42,834 nt of DNA from positions 1 through 42,834 of IMG/VR virus record IMGVR_UViG_3300046009_006031. One strand, given 5' to 3'. The DNA comes from a virus. Shown here one piece after another: positions 27,822 through 37,757 of this stretch; positions within the stretch are counted from its first letter, which is position 1; the number at the start of each line of letters is the position of its first letter. A program made the translations under genes and the position numbers. The notes beneath the pieces are model-generated. The model did no database searches, was not told the origin of the DNA, and worked only from the letters and a program-made list of their open reading frames with translations.

Positions 27822-29411
27822 TTATCCGAATATTAGTGCATAGGCTATAGAGTCTTGTTCAGTTATACCGCCACCAGTAGAAGCTATTGTAATCTCGTCA
27901 TTTGTTGCATTTGTTGTAAGAACTATATTAGAACCAGCTACTAAAGTTAAAGTGTCAGAAATGCTATCTGCTACAACATTAGATTGACCAGCCACTGCAA
28001 TAGTGCTAAATAGATTTTGGTCTCCAGTGTTAGTCCCAGAAGCAGTTCCTCCACCTGTAGCAAAATCAGCTCCAGTAAGAGCAGTGTTAAACTCTGTTAA
28101 AGTTCCAGTTATCCCCACAATAGAAGTTTGGTCTCCAGTGTTAGTTCCAGATATGGCTGGTTTATTAAATATTTGAGCATCTCCAGAGACAGCATTCCAA
28201 TCGGCATTAACATTTACTTCAGCTCCAGTAGCAATCCCAGCAAGTTTATTCTTTTCAGAAGTTGTATAATCTTCTGTAGATAATCCTTTTCCAATTATTT
28301 TGTCTACCTTATTATCTAAAGCAGTTTGAGTAGCAGTACTAATTGGTTTATTAGCATCAGAAGTATTGTCTACATTTCCAAGTCCAAAATCTGATTTATC
28401 TAAATCTATATTTCCAGACCCAAGTAAAGATTGATTTTCTATAGTTTTAATATTTGTACCTGAAACTAAAGTAGCTTGTTTAGCATTAAGAGCTGTTTGT
28501 AATCCTGATATATCAGCTATATCAGCATCTGTTCCAGCAGTTACTAATCCTTTAGCATCATAAGTAATTTTAGTTTTAGTTGCTCCAGTTATAACAGAAT
28601 TTTTATCTATTTTAGTATCTAAAGCTGTTTGCGTTGCTGTAGATATAGGTTTATTAAGGTCAGAAATATTATCTACATTGTTTAGAGCTAATATAGTTTT
28701 TACATTAGTAGGAGTTATATTTTCCCACCTAGTAGCTTTTCTAACCAAGAAATCATTTACAGTAGAACCATTTACATAAACATCTGATAACTCTTCTAGT
28801 TCCTGATAATTCTGCACTCTAATATCTATTTCACCAGCCGAACCATTAGAAGTCCTTACAACAAATCCCAATAATACACCGTGATTAGGAGCTTCTGGGA
28901 TACCAACTCTATATCCACCAGCTGTAGTTTCAGATAAATATAATGCTTGACCTTCTGTATAAGTAGCAGTAGGCAAAGTAGATAAAGCTGTTAATCTACC
29001 ATATTGCATAACAAAGCCATCATTGCTTCCAGTTATAGTTGTGGCTGCAATCCCAATAGTATAAGCAGAAGTTGCCTCAGCATTAGCTCTTGCCAATTCA
29101 ACTGTAAGATGAGTTCCTGTTGAACCTGTAATATATACCACTTGACCTTTTGTAATAGTTCCAGCTGTATCTTTTCTAGCTTTTATAAGTAATGCTTGAT
29201 TAAGTTTAGAACTATATGTACCAGTGATTACATTTACATTTTCATTAATATTATTAAGTGTCCAAGTATTACCATTATTAGATACAGTAATGTCACCTTT
29301 ATTACCATCTGGAATTTGTCCAACTTCATCTTGAACACCTGAAAATACAATAGAAGCATTTTCCGAAACTTCTACTATTGGTCCAGAATTATTATCTAGA
29401 AAAGATGACAT
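27822..29411 (-). CDS. large tail fibre protein
   Basis: A 529-residue fibre. N-terminus: IVEVSENASIVFSGVQDEVG then NGDKGDITVSNNGNTWTLNN. The middle has phage_tail-type trimerising repeats with NKPISTATQTALDTKIDKNS at about 254-273, repeated at about 360-380 (SDANKPISTATQTALDNKVD). The end has SGTNTGDQT and SGTNTGDQN copies. GTNTGDQ and LGNVDNTSDANKP motifs are common shaft elements in tail fibres of many environmental phages. The internal repeats suggest recombination can swap fibre segments. Confidence 0.78.
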   Translation of the reverse strand: MSSFLDNNSGPIVEVSENASIVFSGVQDEVGQIPDGNKGDITVSNNGNTWTLNNINENVNVITGTYSSKLNQALLIKARKDTAGTITKGQVVYITGSTGTHLTVELARANAEATSAYTIGIAATTITGSNDGFVMQYGRLTALSTLPTATYTEGQALYLSETTAGGYRVGIPEAPNHGVLLGFVVRTSNGSAGEIDIRVQNYQELEELSDVYVNGSTVNDFLVRKATRWENITPTNVKTILALNNVDNISDLNKPISTATQTALDTKIDKNSVITGATKTKITYDAKGLVTAGTDADIADISGLQTALNAKQATLVSGTNIKTIENQSLLGSGNIDLDKSDFGLGNVDNTSDANKPISTATQTALDNKVDKIIGKGLSTEDYTTSEKNKLAGIATGAEVNVNADWNAVSGDAQIFNKPAISGTNTGDQTSIVGITGTLTEFNTALTGADFATGGGTASGTNTGDQNLFSTIAVAGQSNVVADSISDTLTLVAGSNIVLTTNATNDEITIASTGGGITEQDSIAYALIFG

Positions 29412-29424
29412 AATCTAAATTATC

Positions 29425-29748
29425 TTATTTTCTAATAAGAATTACAGTTGCTGTACCTGAACCAGTTATAAAATTAATAGCAGTAGCTCCATTTGGTACA
29501 ATATAAGTTCTATATGTTCCAGCTTTTATTCTTTCATCAAAATTAGAAGTAGTACAAGCATTAGTTCCATATTTTAATAATACATCAGTTGTTTCTGAAT
29601 GTACTTCAATATATTCACCTTGTACAACTGTTTTTTGTACAGAAGGAGTGGTAGTTACTGAAAAAGACCCTTCAGGAGCTACTCTTATTTTGTTTGGAGG
29701 TAATTGTCCTGGTCGTCCAAATTCGTCTGATGGTAAATTAAATGCCAT
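29425..29748 (-). CDS. small beta-rich structural protein
   Basis: A 107-residue beta-rich protein (MAFNLPSDEFGRPGQLPPNK, QKTVVQGEYIEVHSETTDVL, then KAGTYRTYIVPNGATAINFI). The pattern of a single small beta sandwich, and its place directly before three fibre-type genes and after late promoter copy 7, suggests a fibre adaptor or decoration protein. No family is certain. Confidence 0.6.
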   Translation of the reverse strand: MAFNLPSDEFGRPGQLPPNKIRVAPEGSFSVTTTPSVQKTVVQGEYIEVHSETTDVLLKYGTNACTTSNFDERIKAGTYRTYIVPNGATAINFITGSGTATVILIRK

Positions 29749-29776
29749 ATTATTTCAAGTTAATTGTATAATTTAA

Positions 29777-29793
29777 TTATAGCATTTTGAAAA
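29777..29793 (-). promoter_or_regulatory. late promoter copy 7 (fibre genes)
   Basis: Leftward exactly TTTCAAAATGCTATAAT. It lies 29 bases before the 29748 start, immediately after the stop of the internal-protein gene. Confidence 0.9.
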
Positions 29794-29795
29794 AA

Positions 29796-32171
29796 CTATT
29801 CTTCAGTTTTAACTTGACCATATCTTTTCTTTAATTCATTTTTATACTTATCTTTAACTTTAGTTTCAGCTTTAGATAAAGCATCTTTTTTATCATCTAA
29901 ATTTAAGCTATCCCATTTAGAAGACTCTATTGTTTTATTATATGCCTCATACAATAACTTACCATATTGAGCTTTTTCTTCATTTAATTTATCATCAGGA
30001 ATATTGTAATATTTTTGAGCATATCTTCCTATATAGTCAGTAGGTGTCTTTGCTTCCCCTTCATTAGCCATATTTTGCAGTTCTAAGACAACTTTATCAT
30101 CGGAAGGTGTCTTTACTCTAGCACCAAAGAATATCTGACTTAATCCTTCAGTTTTTATTTCCTCACCAAATACATCTCGTTTGACAGGTAGACTTTCTCT
30201 TACACCAGGTATTTTTAATACAGCAGGGTCAAGGTTTATTCCATAAATAGAATATTGTCCAGTTTTAGTATCTCGTTTAACTGTATCACTAGCTTCACCA
30301 ACATCTCCAACAATAGAAGGTACAGACCTTGCAGCTATAAAGTTTATTATTGCATCAAAACCATCTTTATATGCTTCTTCTATTGATAACCCTTCTTTAG
30401 ATACCTGACTTATAGCTTCAGTACTTCCTTTTATTGCATCAGAAACACCTTCTATAACAGGTAATTTAGTTAATTGTCCAGCGGCTCCAGCAGCATAATT
30501 TAACAATATTTGCCCCATTGTAACATCTGGGTTTTTCTTTAAGTTTAATATCCCAACTAAAGGAGCAGCAACTGGTCCTAAATAATCTAATGATACCCAT
30601 TTATCTCCTAATTTTATAGAGTTAGTAGAAGCTCTACCAAGTTCAATCAACCTTTGTTCATTAGGGTCAGTAGGGTATTCACCAATATAGTTTTCAGGTG
30701 GTATTAAAGAAGCTATACCAAGAGCTAATCCTATTCCAACAGCTGGTCTTTGAATTTTAGTATCTCTAGCAAAGTTTAATAATATTTCAGTAGCTTGTTG
30801 ATTATCTTTAGCATTCTTTAAAGCATTTGGTAAAGCTCTAAATAATCTAACAGATGGTAATACTCCAGAATAATCTAATCCTGTATAAATAGCATTAGCA
30901 GGTGTCATAACAAATGGTACAAGATAAGTTCCTACTTTGAAAGCATCAGCAATATCTTCAGAAAATCCTAATTTTGTTAATATTTTTTTAGAAGAATCAT
31001 CTAATGCAGACCTAATTTGATTAGATGTTTCAGACAATATATTTTGTTTTTGAAAAGTTACACGATTAGCTTCAGCAATTCCATCATTTTTTAATTGTTT
31101 TCCTAATTCTGTTTTAGGTTTTATAGCAGTTGCATCGTTAATAAGTTCAGTAATTTGAGTTTCTAATTGTTTTATTGGTACATTAGGATTAGCTTCTTTT
31201 ATTCTATTACGAGCAAGTCTATTTATAGTGTCATGTTTAGCAAAACTAGAATAAAATTGGTCAGGTACAGACAATCCAAATTTATACACTGCATCATTAT
31301 ACATTTTAGTATATTTTTCAATTTCACCAGTAACACCTGTACCTTCAGTGTTAAAAGCATTCATAGTCTCTCCTAAAGTTTTTACACCACTATCTATATC
31401 TAAAGCTCTTGTAGGGTCAAACCCATATTTAGCAAAAAACTTAGCATCTTCAGTAGCTTGACTAAAAGCCTTATCCATTTTATATGGCACACCAAAATCT
31501 ACTGTTCTATCTACGCTAGCAGTAGCCCAAAATCCAGTATTAGCAATTATGTTAGTTAATCCAGATTTTAAGTTAAACAATAAATTAGCATTGGCAGTAG
31601 ATACAAACTTTTTACCAAAAGAAGAAGGGTTTACATTATCTACAGTTTGTTTATATTCCATATAAGCTTGACCAAACTCATCTGTATACTTACCATCTAC
31701 TCTACCTAGTTCATTTATTCCACCATCAGCATCTAAATATTGACCTATATTTTCACTAGCTTTAGTTAGCTTCTGAACCTCATCACCACTTAATCTAACA
31801 CCTAATTTTATCTCTATACCTTCTTGTATTAAATCATCTGTAATATCGTCTAAGTTAGATAATTTATTTATTTTATTTAACAAAATTTCAGGTTGTTTTC
31901 TACCTTCAGTTTTAACTTTTCTTTTATACTTAGCAGCTTTTATTAAAGCATCTTTTTGTGTTTCTAATATCTTATCTTTAATTCCTTGTTCAACTACAAG
32001 CCTATCTGCACTATCTGAGAATAAGTTTTTCTCATCAAAACTATCTAATATTTCAGCAATAGCATTATTTCTTTTAGTGTTATCTAATGCAGTAATACTA
32101 CGAAGAGCTTTAGAAGGTATATTCTTCTTTATAAGTTCAGTTACTTCTTGAGGAATACATACTTTAGCCAT
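29796..32171 (-). CDS. large internal virion (ejection) protein
   Basis: A 791-residue, largely helical protein. N-terminal ~170 residues are charged and helical. The middle contains NVNPSSFGKKFVSTANANLL and LTNIIANTGFWATASVDRTV. At about 420-580 hydrophobic stretches occur (FVMTPANAIYTGLDYSGVLP, VGIGLALGIASLIP, LDYLGPVAAPLVGILNL), which could insert into a membrane. This resembles the large polyvalent or internal proteins of short-tailed phages that leave the virion with the DNA. It shares an operon with the 1062-residue protein. Function in entry is inferred. Confidence 0.62.
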   Translation of the reverse strand: MAKVCIPQEVTELIKKNIPSKALRSITALDNTKRNNAIAEILDSFDEKNLFSDSADRLVVEQGIKDKILETQKDALIKAAKYKRKVKTEGRKQPEILLNKINKLSNLDDITDDLIQEGIEIKLGVRLSGDEVQKLTKASENIGQYLDADGGINELGRVDGKYTDEFGQAYMEYKQTVDNVNPSSFGKKFVSTANANLLFNLKSGLTNIIANTGFWATASVDRTVDFGVPYKMDKAFSQATEDAKFFAKYGFDPTRALDIDSGVKTLGETMNAFNTEGTGVTGEIEKYTKMYNDAVYKFGLSVPDQFYSSFAKHDTINRLARNRIKEANPNVPIKQLETQITELINDATAIKPKTELGKQLKNDGIAEANRVTFQKQNILSETSNQIRSALDDSSKKILTKLGFSEDIADAFKVGTYLVPFVMTPANAIYTGLDYSGVLPSVRLFRALPNALKNAKDNQQATEILLNFARDTKIQRPAVGIGLALGIASLIPPENYIGEYPTDPNEQRLIELGRASTNSIKLGDKWVSLDYLGPVAAPLVGILNLKKNPDVTMGQILLNYAAGAAGQLTKLPVIEGVSDAIKGSTEAISQVSKEGLSIEEAYKDGFDAIINFIAARSVPSIVGDVGEASDTVKRDTKTGQYSIYGINLDPAVLKIPGVRESLPVKRDVFGEEIKTEGLSQIFFGARVKTPSDDKVVLELQNMANEGEAKTPTDYIGRYAQKYYNIPDDKLNEEKAQYGKLLYEAYNKTIESSKWDSLNLDDKKDALSKAETKVKDKYKNELKKRYGQVKTEE

Positions 32172-32172
32172 A

Positions 32173-35100
32173 TTATCTACAGGTTATATTATCTAATATT
32201 TCAATAATTGCATCTTTGTCTATAACAACATTATTCAACTGTTCTTTAACTTTTGCAACCTCAACAGTTAATTCTTTAGAAAATCTAGTCTGTCTTTCAT
32301 TATTTAATTTACGAATAACAGCTACAGGGTCGGCAATATTACTACTTCTAACAGAAGCAATAGATTGTCCTTCTTTAGTTAAAGCTCTACTTAGGTTTGC
32401 GGTAATATCTGAAGCCTCATCATAACGACCTAATTCTAATAATTTAGCAGTATAAGTTTCAGTAACTTTAACTTGACGAGGGTCAACAATTTTAGATGGG
32501 TTTATATTTTCTGCAATTTCTTTAGCTTTATCAAAGTCATTAGCAACTAAATCATTAGCATACTTTTGAGCCTCAGCCATATTAGCTACATCATATTGTA
32601 CAATAGCTTTATTATCTAGTTCAGGATTAGCAGAAACAACTCTTTTATAGTAAGTACTTTCTTTTTTTCTATCATTTAACTCTTGTTGAACTCCTGCTAT
32701 AACTTCAGGGTCTCCAGTAGTATCTACAAGTTCTTTCATACTAGCATCCATTTCTTCAGCAGTAGGTTGGTCTCCTTTAGCTAATTTCTCATCAAGAGCA
32801 TCAATAGCAGGTGTATCTATTACTTTTTCAGGTACAATCTTAAACCCTTCATTTTCTAATGTATTATAGATTTTGCTAACTTCTAATTCTACTTCTTCAG
32901 TTGGGATTTTGTTGAATTGTGGTTGGTCATAACTTTCAATAGGAGGTTGAGTTCCTTCTAATTGTTTTTGTAAAGTTTGTTGTTCTTTAGTAATATCTTT
33001 CAAAAAAGTACTACTTTCTTTTATGTTAGCTTTTAAACTATCTCTTTGACGAATTAAATTTAACCAACTTTGATAAGCATCTTGAGCTTCATCATCACTA
33101 GTAAATCCTAACTCTGTCATTATAGAGTCTCCTTGTCTAGCATATTTACTACCTTTACCAGTTATTTCTGGTAATTTACCTTCTCTTTTATTAGCATATT
33201 TATGTAATGTTTTACCTGGATGTGTTTTTAGTTCATCAAGTAATACTTCTAATTGCATTTCATTTTGACCTAATTCAATACCAACTTCTTGTTCAGTAGT
33301 TTTTAGATTGTCTAATTGACTTTGAACCTCTACAATTTGTTGAGCAGAAACTTCATTTATAGGAGCAGTTTTAGCAACAGCATTCCATTGTGATTTTAAT
33401 TCAGACTTAGTTTTAATTGGAACTTCGCCTTCTAATATTTGATATGTTTTTCCTATTTCTCCTCCTGCATATTCATCAAAAGCAATACCTCTTAAATTTT
33501 CTTTTTTAACTATTTTTTCTACTAATTCAGGATATTGACTAATACTAGCAAAATCTGCTTTTCCATTAGGAAACATTAAATTAAAATCATCTTCTGTAAA
33601 AACAATTTTTTCCCCATCCATATCTAAATATGTTTTATTAATTTCTTTTTTAAATTTATTTATATTTTTAACTTTAGTTAAATCTAAAACTTCTTTTTTT
33701 ATGTTAGAAGAAGCCTGATAAATATTTTCTCCAAAAACACGAGAAACATTAGGATTATCAGATAAAAACAATCCTCCACTTTGTCCACCTTTTTTTATTC
33801 CTTCTCCAACATTAAATTGTAATTTTCCACTTTTAATATTTGTTGGAGTTCCGTGATAAAGACTATAATTTTTTAACCAATCATCAAAAGTTTTACCTTC
33901 TGCTTTAGCTTGTTGAATAGATTTTGTAATTTCATCAACCTCAACTGGAGCAACCTCATCAACAGCATTTATTCTATCAATAAGGGGTTTAATCTGTGTA
34001 TTATAAATCTCTTGGTATTTAGGGTCATTTTTGTCTATTTGAAGAGACTTTCCACCAACTTGTTTACCATTTAGTAAAGCTAAATCATCTACTACCTTAC
34101 GAGCAGAATTTACACTTAAAGCACTATCAGGATTGAAGTCTATGTTATTACCTTTAACTGTTTTAGTTAAGTCTAACATAGGAATAGTAGTTTCAGGGTC
34201 AAAAGCACCTAAAGATTGTTTGATAGGGTCTTGAGTAGGAATAGCTTGAGCAGGTTCAGCAGTTTTAGCAAGAAAATTAGCTTTTATACCTTGCATTCTT
34301 TCTAATTCTGCTTTTCTAATATCACCAGCTTGTGTAGGAGAAGTAGGCAAATCAGTAGTAGGAGCTTTTGAAGGAATAGCACTACTAACTTTACTAACTA
34401 AAGCTCGTCCAACCCAACCAAAACCTAAAGTAAGTGCTGAAGCTGAAGCTCCAGTAATAAAAGAACTTTTTACAATATTACCTAAAGTATCATCTTGTTC
34501 TTCATCTGCTAAAACTCCTAAAGTTCCATAAACAGGACCTTGTAAAGCAGCTCTAGCAACTTGACCTTTAAGTGTTTGTTCAGTAGCTTCACCTAAACCT
34601 TGTTTTATAGCAACTTGAGTACCTTGATAAATATCTCCAATTCCTAATGCATTAGATAAAAGATTAGCTCTACCAGTTAATTTAGTAGTTTGTACAGCAG
34701 CAGGTATTTTAGTGGCAAGTTTACTAGTTGCTTGAGTAGCAACAATACCTCCTTTTACTGCTCCTACACCAGGTAAGAAAGAACCTATGTCTAATCCAGC
34801 TAAAGCAGATTTAGCAGCAATTTGTTTACCAGTAGTTAATTCACCTAAATTACCAACAGCTTTACCATATTTTTCTTGAGCAGTTTTATATAATTCTTGA
34901 GATTGTTTTAACAACTCTTGAGATTTAGTTTTATCAGTTTGAGCTATTCTAGTAGCTTCAGTATTTAATGCAGCAGACTGTTCATATAGTTTAGTAGCTT
35001 CTTTGGATTGCATTGCCCCACGAGGAGCTCCAATAAAGACATCTCTAGGATTTTCAGTAACCATTTTACCTACTTCCCAAACACCTTTAGCCCACATACG

Positions 35101-35361
35101 AGGGTCAACAACAAATTGAGCAGCTTTACCAATCATTGCTTTTCTTTCAAACCCTTGTTTTTCTTTAGCATATTGAGCTAAAAGATTATTAGTTTCAGTT
35201 TGAATTTCTAACTTTAATTGATTAGCTCGTTCTATTTTTTGTCTAGCTTCATCTTCTAATTGGAATTGTTTTCTTTGTTCATCAGAATATAAACGAGCTC
35301 TACCTTCATTATCTGTTTGATAATTAAGAGATTGAAAGTAATCAAATTTCTTTTTAGCCAT
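32173..35361 (-). CDS. giant internal virion protein with ADP-ribosyltransferase-like domain
   Basis: A 1062-residue multi-domain protein. Helical N-terminus (about 1-150) is followed by Gly/Ala-rich hydrophobic stretches (GLDIGSFLPGVGAVKGGIVA, ITGASASALTLGFGWVGRAL). An ART-like domain at about 498-645 has LYHGTP, SGGLFLSDNPNVSRVFG and FDEYAGGEIGKTYQI, matching the H-Y/[QE] layout seen in phage polyvalent-protein ART domains. The C-terminal ~350 residues are helical. Such large proteins are thought to be ejected into the host with DNA. An ART part could then modify host proteins early. The ART call is from motif reading; catalytic ability is untested. Confidence 0.68.
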   Translation of the reverse strand: MAKKKFDYFQSLNYQTDNEGRARLYSDEQRKQFQLEDEARQKIERANQLKLEIQTETNNLLAQYAKEKQGFERKAMIGKAAQFVVDPRMWAKGVWEVGKMVTENPRDVFIGAPRGAMQSKEATKLYEQSAALNTEATRIAQTDKTKSQELLKQSQELYKTAQEKYGKAVGNLGELTTGKQIAAKSALAGLDIGSFLPGVGAVKGGIVATQATSKLATKIPAAVQTTKLTGRANLLSNALGIGDIYQGTQVAIKQGLGEATEQTLKGQVARAALQGPVYGTLGVLADEEQDDTLGNIVKSSFITGASASALTLGFGWVGRALVSKVSSAIPSKAPTTDLPTSPTQAGDIRKAELERMQGIKANFLAKTAEPAQAIPTQDPIKQSLGAFDPETTIPMLDLTKTVKGNNIDFNPDSALSVNSARKVVDDLALLNGKQVGGKSLQIDKNDPKYQEIYNTQIKPLIDRINAVDEVAPVEVDEITKSIQQAKAEGKTFDDWLKNYSLYHGTPTNIKSGKLQFNVGEGIKKGGQSGGLFLSDNPNVSRVFGENIYQASSNIKKEVLDLTKVKNINKFKKEINKTYLDMDGEKIVFTEDDFNLMFPNGKADFASISQYPELVEKIVKKENLRGIAFDEYAGGEIGKTYQILEGEVPIKTKSELKSQWNAVAKTAPINEVSAQQIVEVQSQLDNLKTTEQEVGIELGQNEMQLEVLLDELKTHPGKTLHKYANKREGKLPEITGKGSKYARQGDSIMTELGFTSDDEAQDAYQSWLNLIRQRDSLKANIKESSTFLKDITKEQQTLQKQLEGTQPPIESYDQPQFNKIPTEEVELEVSKIYNTLENEGFKIVPEKVIDTPAIDALDEKLAKGDQPTAEEMDASMKELVDTTGDPEVIAGVQQELNDRKKESTYYKRVVSANPELDNKAIVQYDVANMAEAQKYANDLVANDFDKAKEIAENINPSKIVDPRQVKVTETYTAKLLELGRYDEASDITANLSRALTKEGQSIASVRSSNIADPVAVIRKLNNERQTRFSKELTVEVAKVKEQLNNVVIDKDAIIEILDNITCR

Positions 35362-35363
35362 AA

Positions 35364-36395
35364 TTAGTCGCTAAATGTTTTATAGATAAAAGTACTAATA
35401 TCGTCAGGATTAATTAACCCACCATATAAAGATTGATAATATTTAATAGCTTGTTCACGATTAACAAATTTTCCAGCACCTAAAGCTTCTTCTTGAGCAG
35501 CATTAGTTGCAATAGTTTTATCACCAACTTTACCACTACTTACAGCAGCTCTAAATTCAGATATAGCCTGTTGCTGAGGAGTAGGTTGTGCTTTAGCAGC
35601 AGCAGTTGCAGCAGCTCTACTTCTACCAGCTTCAGCTTTTTGGAAAGCAAATTGTCTTTCTCTAAAGGCAGCATCAGCAGCAGCTTGTTGTTTGCTAAAT
35701 TCAAATTGTTCTTGTTGTAATCGCATAGATTGACGACCTTGTTCCATTTGTAATTGCCTAGCTTCTTCAGCTTTTCTTTCATTTTCTCTAAGGGAAGTTT
35801 GAGCTCTATCTAAGTATCCTTGTGTAAGCCCACTATTTCTTTCTAATCTTCTTTTTTCATCAGCAGATAGCCCTTCAAAAGCAACAGACCCCATCATATT
35901 AAAAGCATCCATAACATTTTGTCTAGCAGCGACTCTTTTAGCTTCTTGTTCTTGTCTAATCTGTTGCATTCCATTAAGTAAATAAGAGATACTATCTTTA
36001 GTTTCCTGACCTCTAGCAGACATAGTCCATTTAACCATACCAATTTGTTGAGATATAGTATTCATATCACCAACTTGAATAGCTCTTAATTGTTGAGGAG
36101 TAAGACTAGCTTGATTTTCAGGAGTTAATGTACCTTTAGATAAAGCAGTAGTAAGAGTATTAACTTGTTCTAATAATTTATTATTTGTATTAGCTTTTTC
36201 ACTAATCTGTTGCACAATTTGCATATCTAACATAGCAGGAGTTTGCAATTCAGGATTAAAAGGAATATATGGAGTAGCTTGAGCCTGTTGTTGAGGAATA
36301 TTAACAGGAATAGGCTGATTAGATTGAGCCGACATATTAATAGGTTGTACTATTTGACCTGATGGAGTTCGTGGTAATGAAAAATCTTCAGCCAT
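35364..36395 (-). CDS. Gln/Ala-rich coiled-coil internal virion protein
   Basis: A 343-residue protein with a Pro/Gln-rich N-terminus, helices from about 60, and a long coiled coil at about 150-270 rich in Gln, Arg, Glu and Ala (EEARQLQMEQGRQSMRLQQE). The C-terminus has a small domain ending NPDDISTFIYKTFSD. It lies between two other internal-protein genes with gaps of one to two bases. By composition and place it resembles ejection or core proteins of podoviruses. It is not a tape measure, since no tail-tube genes are present. Confidence 0.58.
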   Translation of the reverse strand: MAEDFSLPRTPSGQIVQPINMSAQSNQPIPVNIPQQQAQATPYIPFNPELQTPAMLDMQIVQQISEKANTNNKLLEQVNTLTTALSKGTLTPENQASLTPQQLRAIQVGDMNTISQQIGMVKWTMSARGQETKDSISYLLNGMQQIRQEQEAKRVAARQNVMDAFNMMGSVAFEGLSADEKRRLERNSGLTQGYLDRAQTSLRENERKAEEARQLQMEQGRQSMRLQQEQFEFSKQQAAADAAFRERQFAFQKAEAGRSRAAATAAAKAQPTPQQQAISEFRAAVSSGKVGDKTIATNAAQEEALGAGKFVNREQAIKYYQSLYGGLINPDDISTFIYKTFSD

Positions 36396-36396
36396 A

Positions 36397-37491
36397 TTAA
36401 GTAGATTGTTGAGGATTAGTTAATAGATTTCTTTCAGCCTTTAATCTTTCGTATTCAGCAGTAATTTCAGCTTGTTTTTGTTGACCTAGAGCAGACTGTT
36501 CAGAGGTAATAGCAGTACCATAACCTGTATAGCCTAAATTACTTGGCTGTTGCATTTGTTGAGCAATTTGAGGGTTAATACCTACTCCTAGATTTGTAGG
36601 CTGTCTTAGCCCTAATTTTAAGTCATTAACAGCTTTAGAACCTAATAGTTCTTCAGCTTGTCTACCAATATCTTGTAATTGTCTCTTAGCTTGAGACTGA
36701 GTAGATTGGATAATATCTCCTTGTTGTTGAGCTAATTTAGCTTCATTTCTTTGTCTAATACCGCTATATAGCATACCAGCTTGTTCAGTTTGAGCAGCTA
36801 AGTCTTCAACTTGTTTAGTAAACTGAGTAGCCATTTGTCTGTTAGTAAACTCATAATCTTGTTGAGCAATAGCAATATTATTTAAAATATCTTCAACTTT
36901 ACGAGATTGGATACCTTCATAAAACTGTTTTATTTTAGGATTATTTTGAGCTTGTTCGTATAATTGTTTGAAAGTATCCGCATTAAAAGTAGTAGGAGCG
37001 GGGATAGACTTTTCCACATTATCTAACATTTGTTTACCAACAGTTCCATAAAACATTTTAGTATCAGGGTCTAGTCTATTAATAACATCATCAGAAAGAC
37101 CAATTTGTCTTAATAGGGGATTAAGGGTTTCATTAGTGACAGTAGCAGCCACTTTTATACCAGGATTTTGAACATATCTACTACTAGCCTGTACTTTTTC
37201 TTTCATAACACCAACATTACGCCCCCAATATTGAGGAGCATTTAATATACCTTCAATTTCAGATTGTTCAGGTTTACCACCAAAGAATACTTGCCAAGTA
37301 CGAGTAATAGTATCTTTATTAACAGGTTGGCTAACAAATCTTTGAGACTCAGTAAGTCTTTGAGCAACAGAATTAAGATTATTACCCCAATATTGAGGAT
37401 TAGCCATAATATCTCTAATTTCAGACTCAGCAGGTTTATCACCAAAAACAGCTAGATAGGCTTGATTTATATCTTCTCTTTGTAATGCCAT
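36397..37491 (-). CDS. internal virion protein with two DUF4214-like repeats
   Basis: A 364-residue protein. Residues about 6-52 (INQAYLAVFGDKPAESEIRD, IMANPQYWGNNL) and 60-106 (ITRTWQVFFGGKPEQSEIEG, ILNAPQYWGRNV) are two clear copies of one domain. The layout resembles DUF4214-type repeats (YLxxFGRxPdxxg..yW). The remaining part is Gln-rich and helical with a coiled coil. The repeats may bind a partner in the core or portal. Operon position before other internal proteins supports a virion role. Confidence 0.6.
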   Translation of the reverse strand: MALQREDINQAYLAVFGDKPAESEIRDIMANPQYWGNNLNSVAQRLTESQRFVSQPVNKDTITRTWQVFFGGKPEQSEIEGILNAPQYWGRNVGVMKEKVQASSRYVQNPGIKVAATVTNETLNPLLRQIGLSDDVINRLDPDTKMFYGTVGKQMLDNVEKSIPAPTTFNADTFKQLYEQAQNNPKIKQFYEGIQSRKVEDILNNIAIAQQDYEFTNRQMATQFTKQVEDLAAQTEQAGMLYSGIRQRNEAKLAQQQGDIIQSTQSQAKRQLQDIGRQAEELLGSKAVNDLKLGLRQPTNLGVGINPQIAQQMQQPSNLGYTGYGTAITSEQSALGQQKQAEITAEYERLKAERNLLTNPQQST

Positions 37492-37523
37492 ACTAATAGA
37501 GTTTAATGTTTAGTGCCATATTG

Positions 37524-37715
37524 TTATATTTCTTTATAAGCTATTACATTAGTAATAACATATTCATCACCTAATATTTCGTTTATTTTTTTATCACATT
37601 CTTCAATATATGCTTGTCTTTGAGCCATAATAGTATTAACTCTATCAATAATATTGACTAACTTAGCTTGTCTTTCTTGATTGATGATTTGTTTAGCTTT
37701 TTCTACATCAGGCAT
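37524..37715 (-). CDS. hypothetical 63-residue helical protein
   Basis: MPDVEKAKQIINQERQAKLV, then NIIDRVNTIMAQRQAYIEEC: an almost continuous amphipathic helix with a short C-terminal strand (EYVITNVIAY). It is the first gene after late promoter copy 8 and precedes the internal-protein genes. It could be a small core or scaffolding-assist protein. No family is recognised. Confidence 0.6.
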   Translation of the reverse strand: MPDVEKAKQIINQERQAKLVNIIDRVNTIMAQRQAYIEECDKKINEILGDEYVITNVIAYKEI

Positions 37716-37738
37716 AGTAAGGTATATTTATATATACT

Positions 37739-37755
37739 AATATAGCATTTTGAAA
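37739..37755 (-). promoter_or_regulatory. late promoter copy 8 (internal virion proteins)
   Basis: Leftward TTTCAAAATGCTATATT. It starts three bases after the terL stop and about 24 bases before the 37715 start. Confidence 0.88.
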
Positions 37756-37757
37756 AA

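Noticed and set aside
35364-36395. Tape-measure protein for a long tail
   Set aside because: The Gln/Ala-rich coiled coil is short, and no tail tube, chaperone frameshift pair or baseplate genes exist. Internal ejection proteins fit better.
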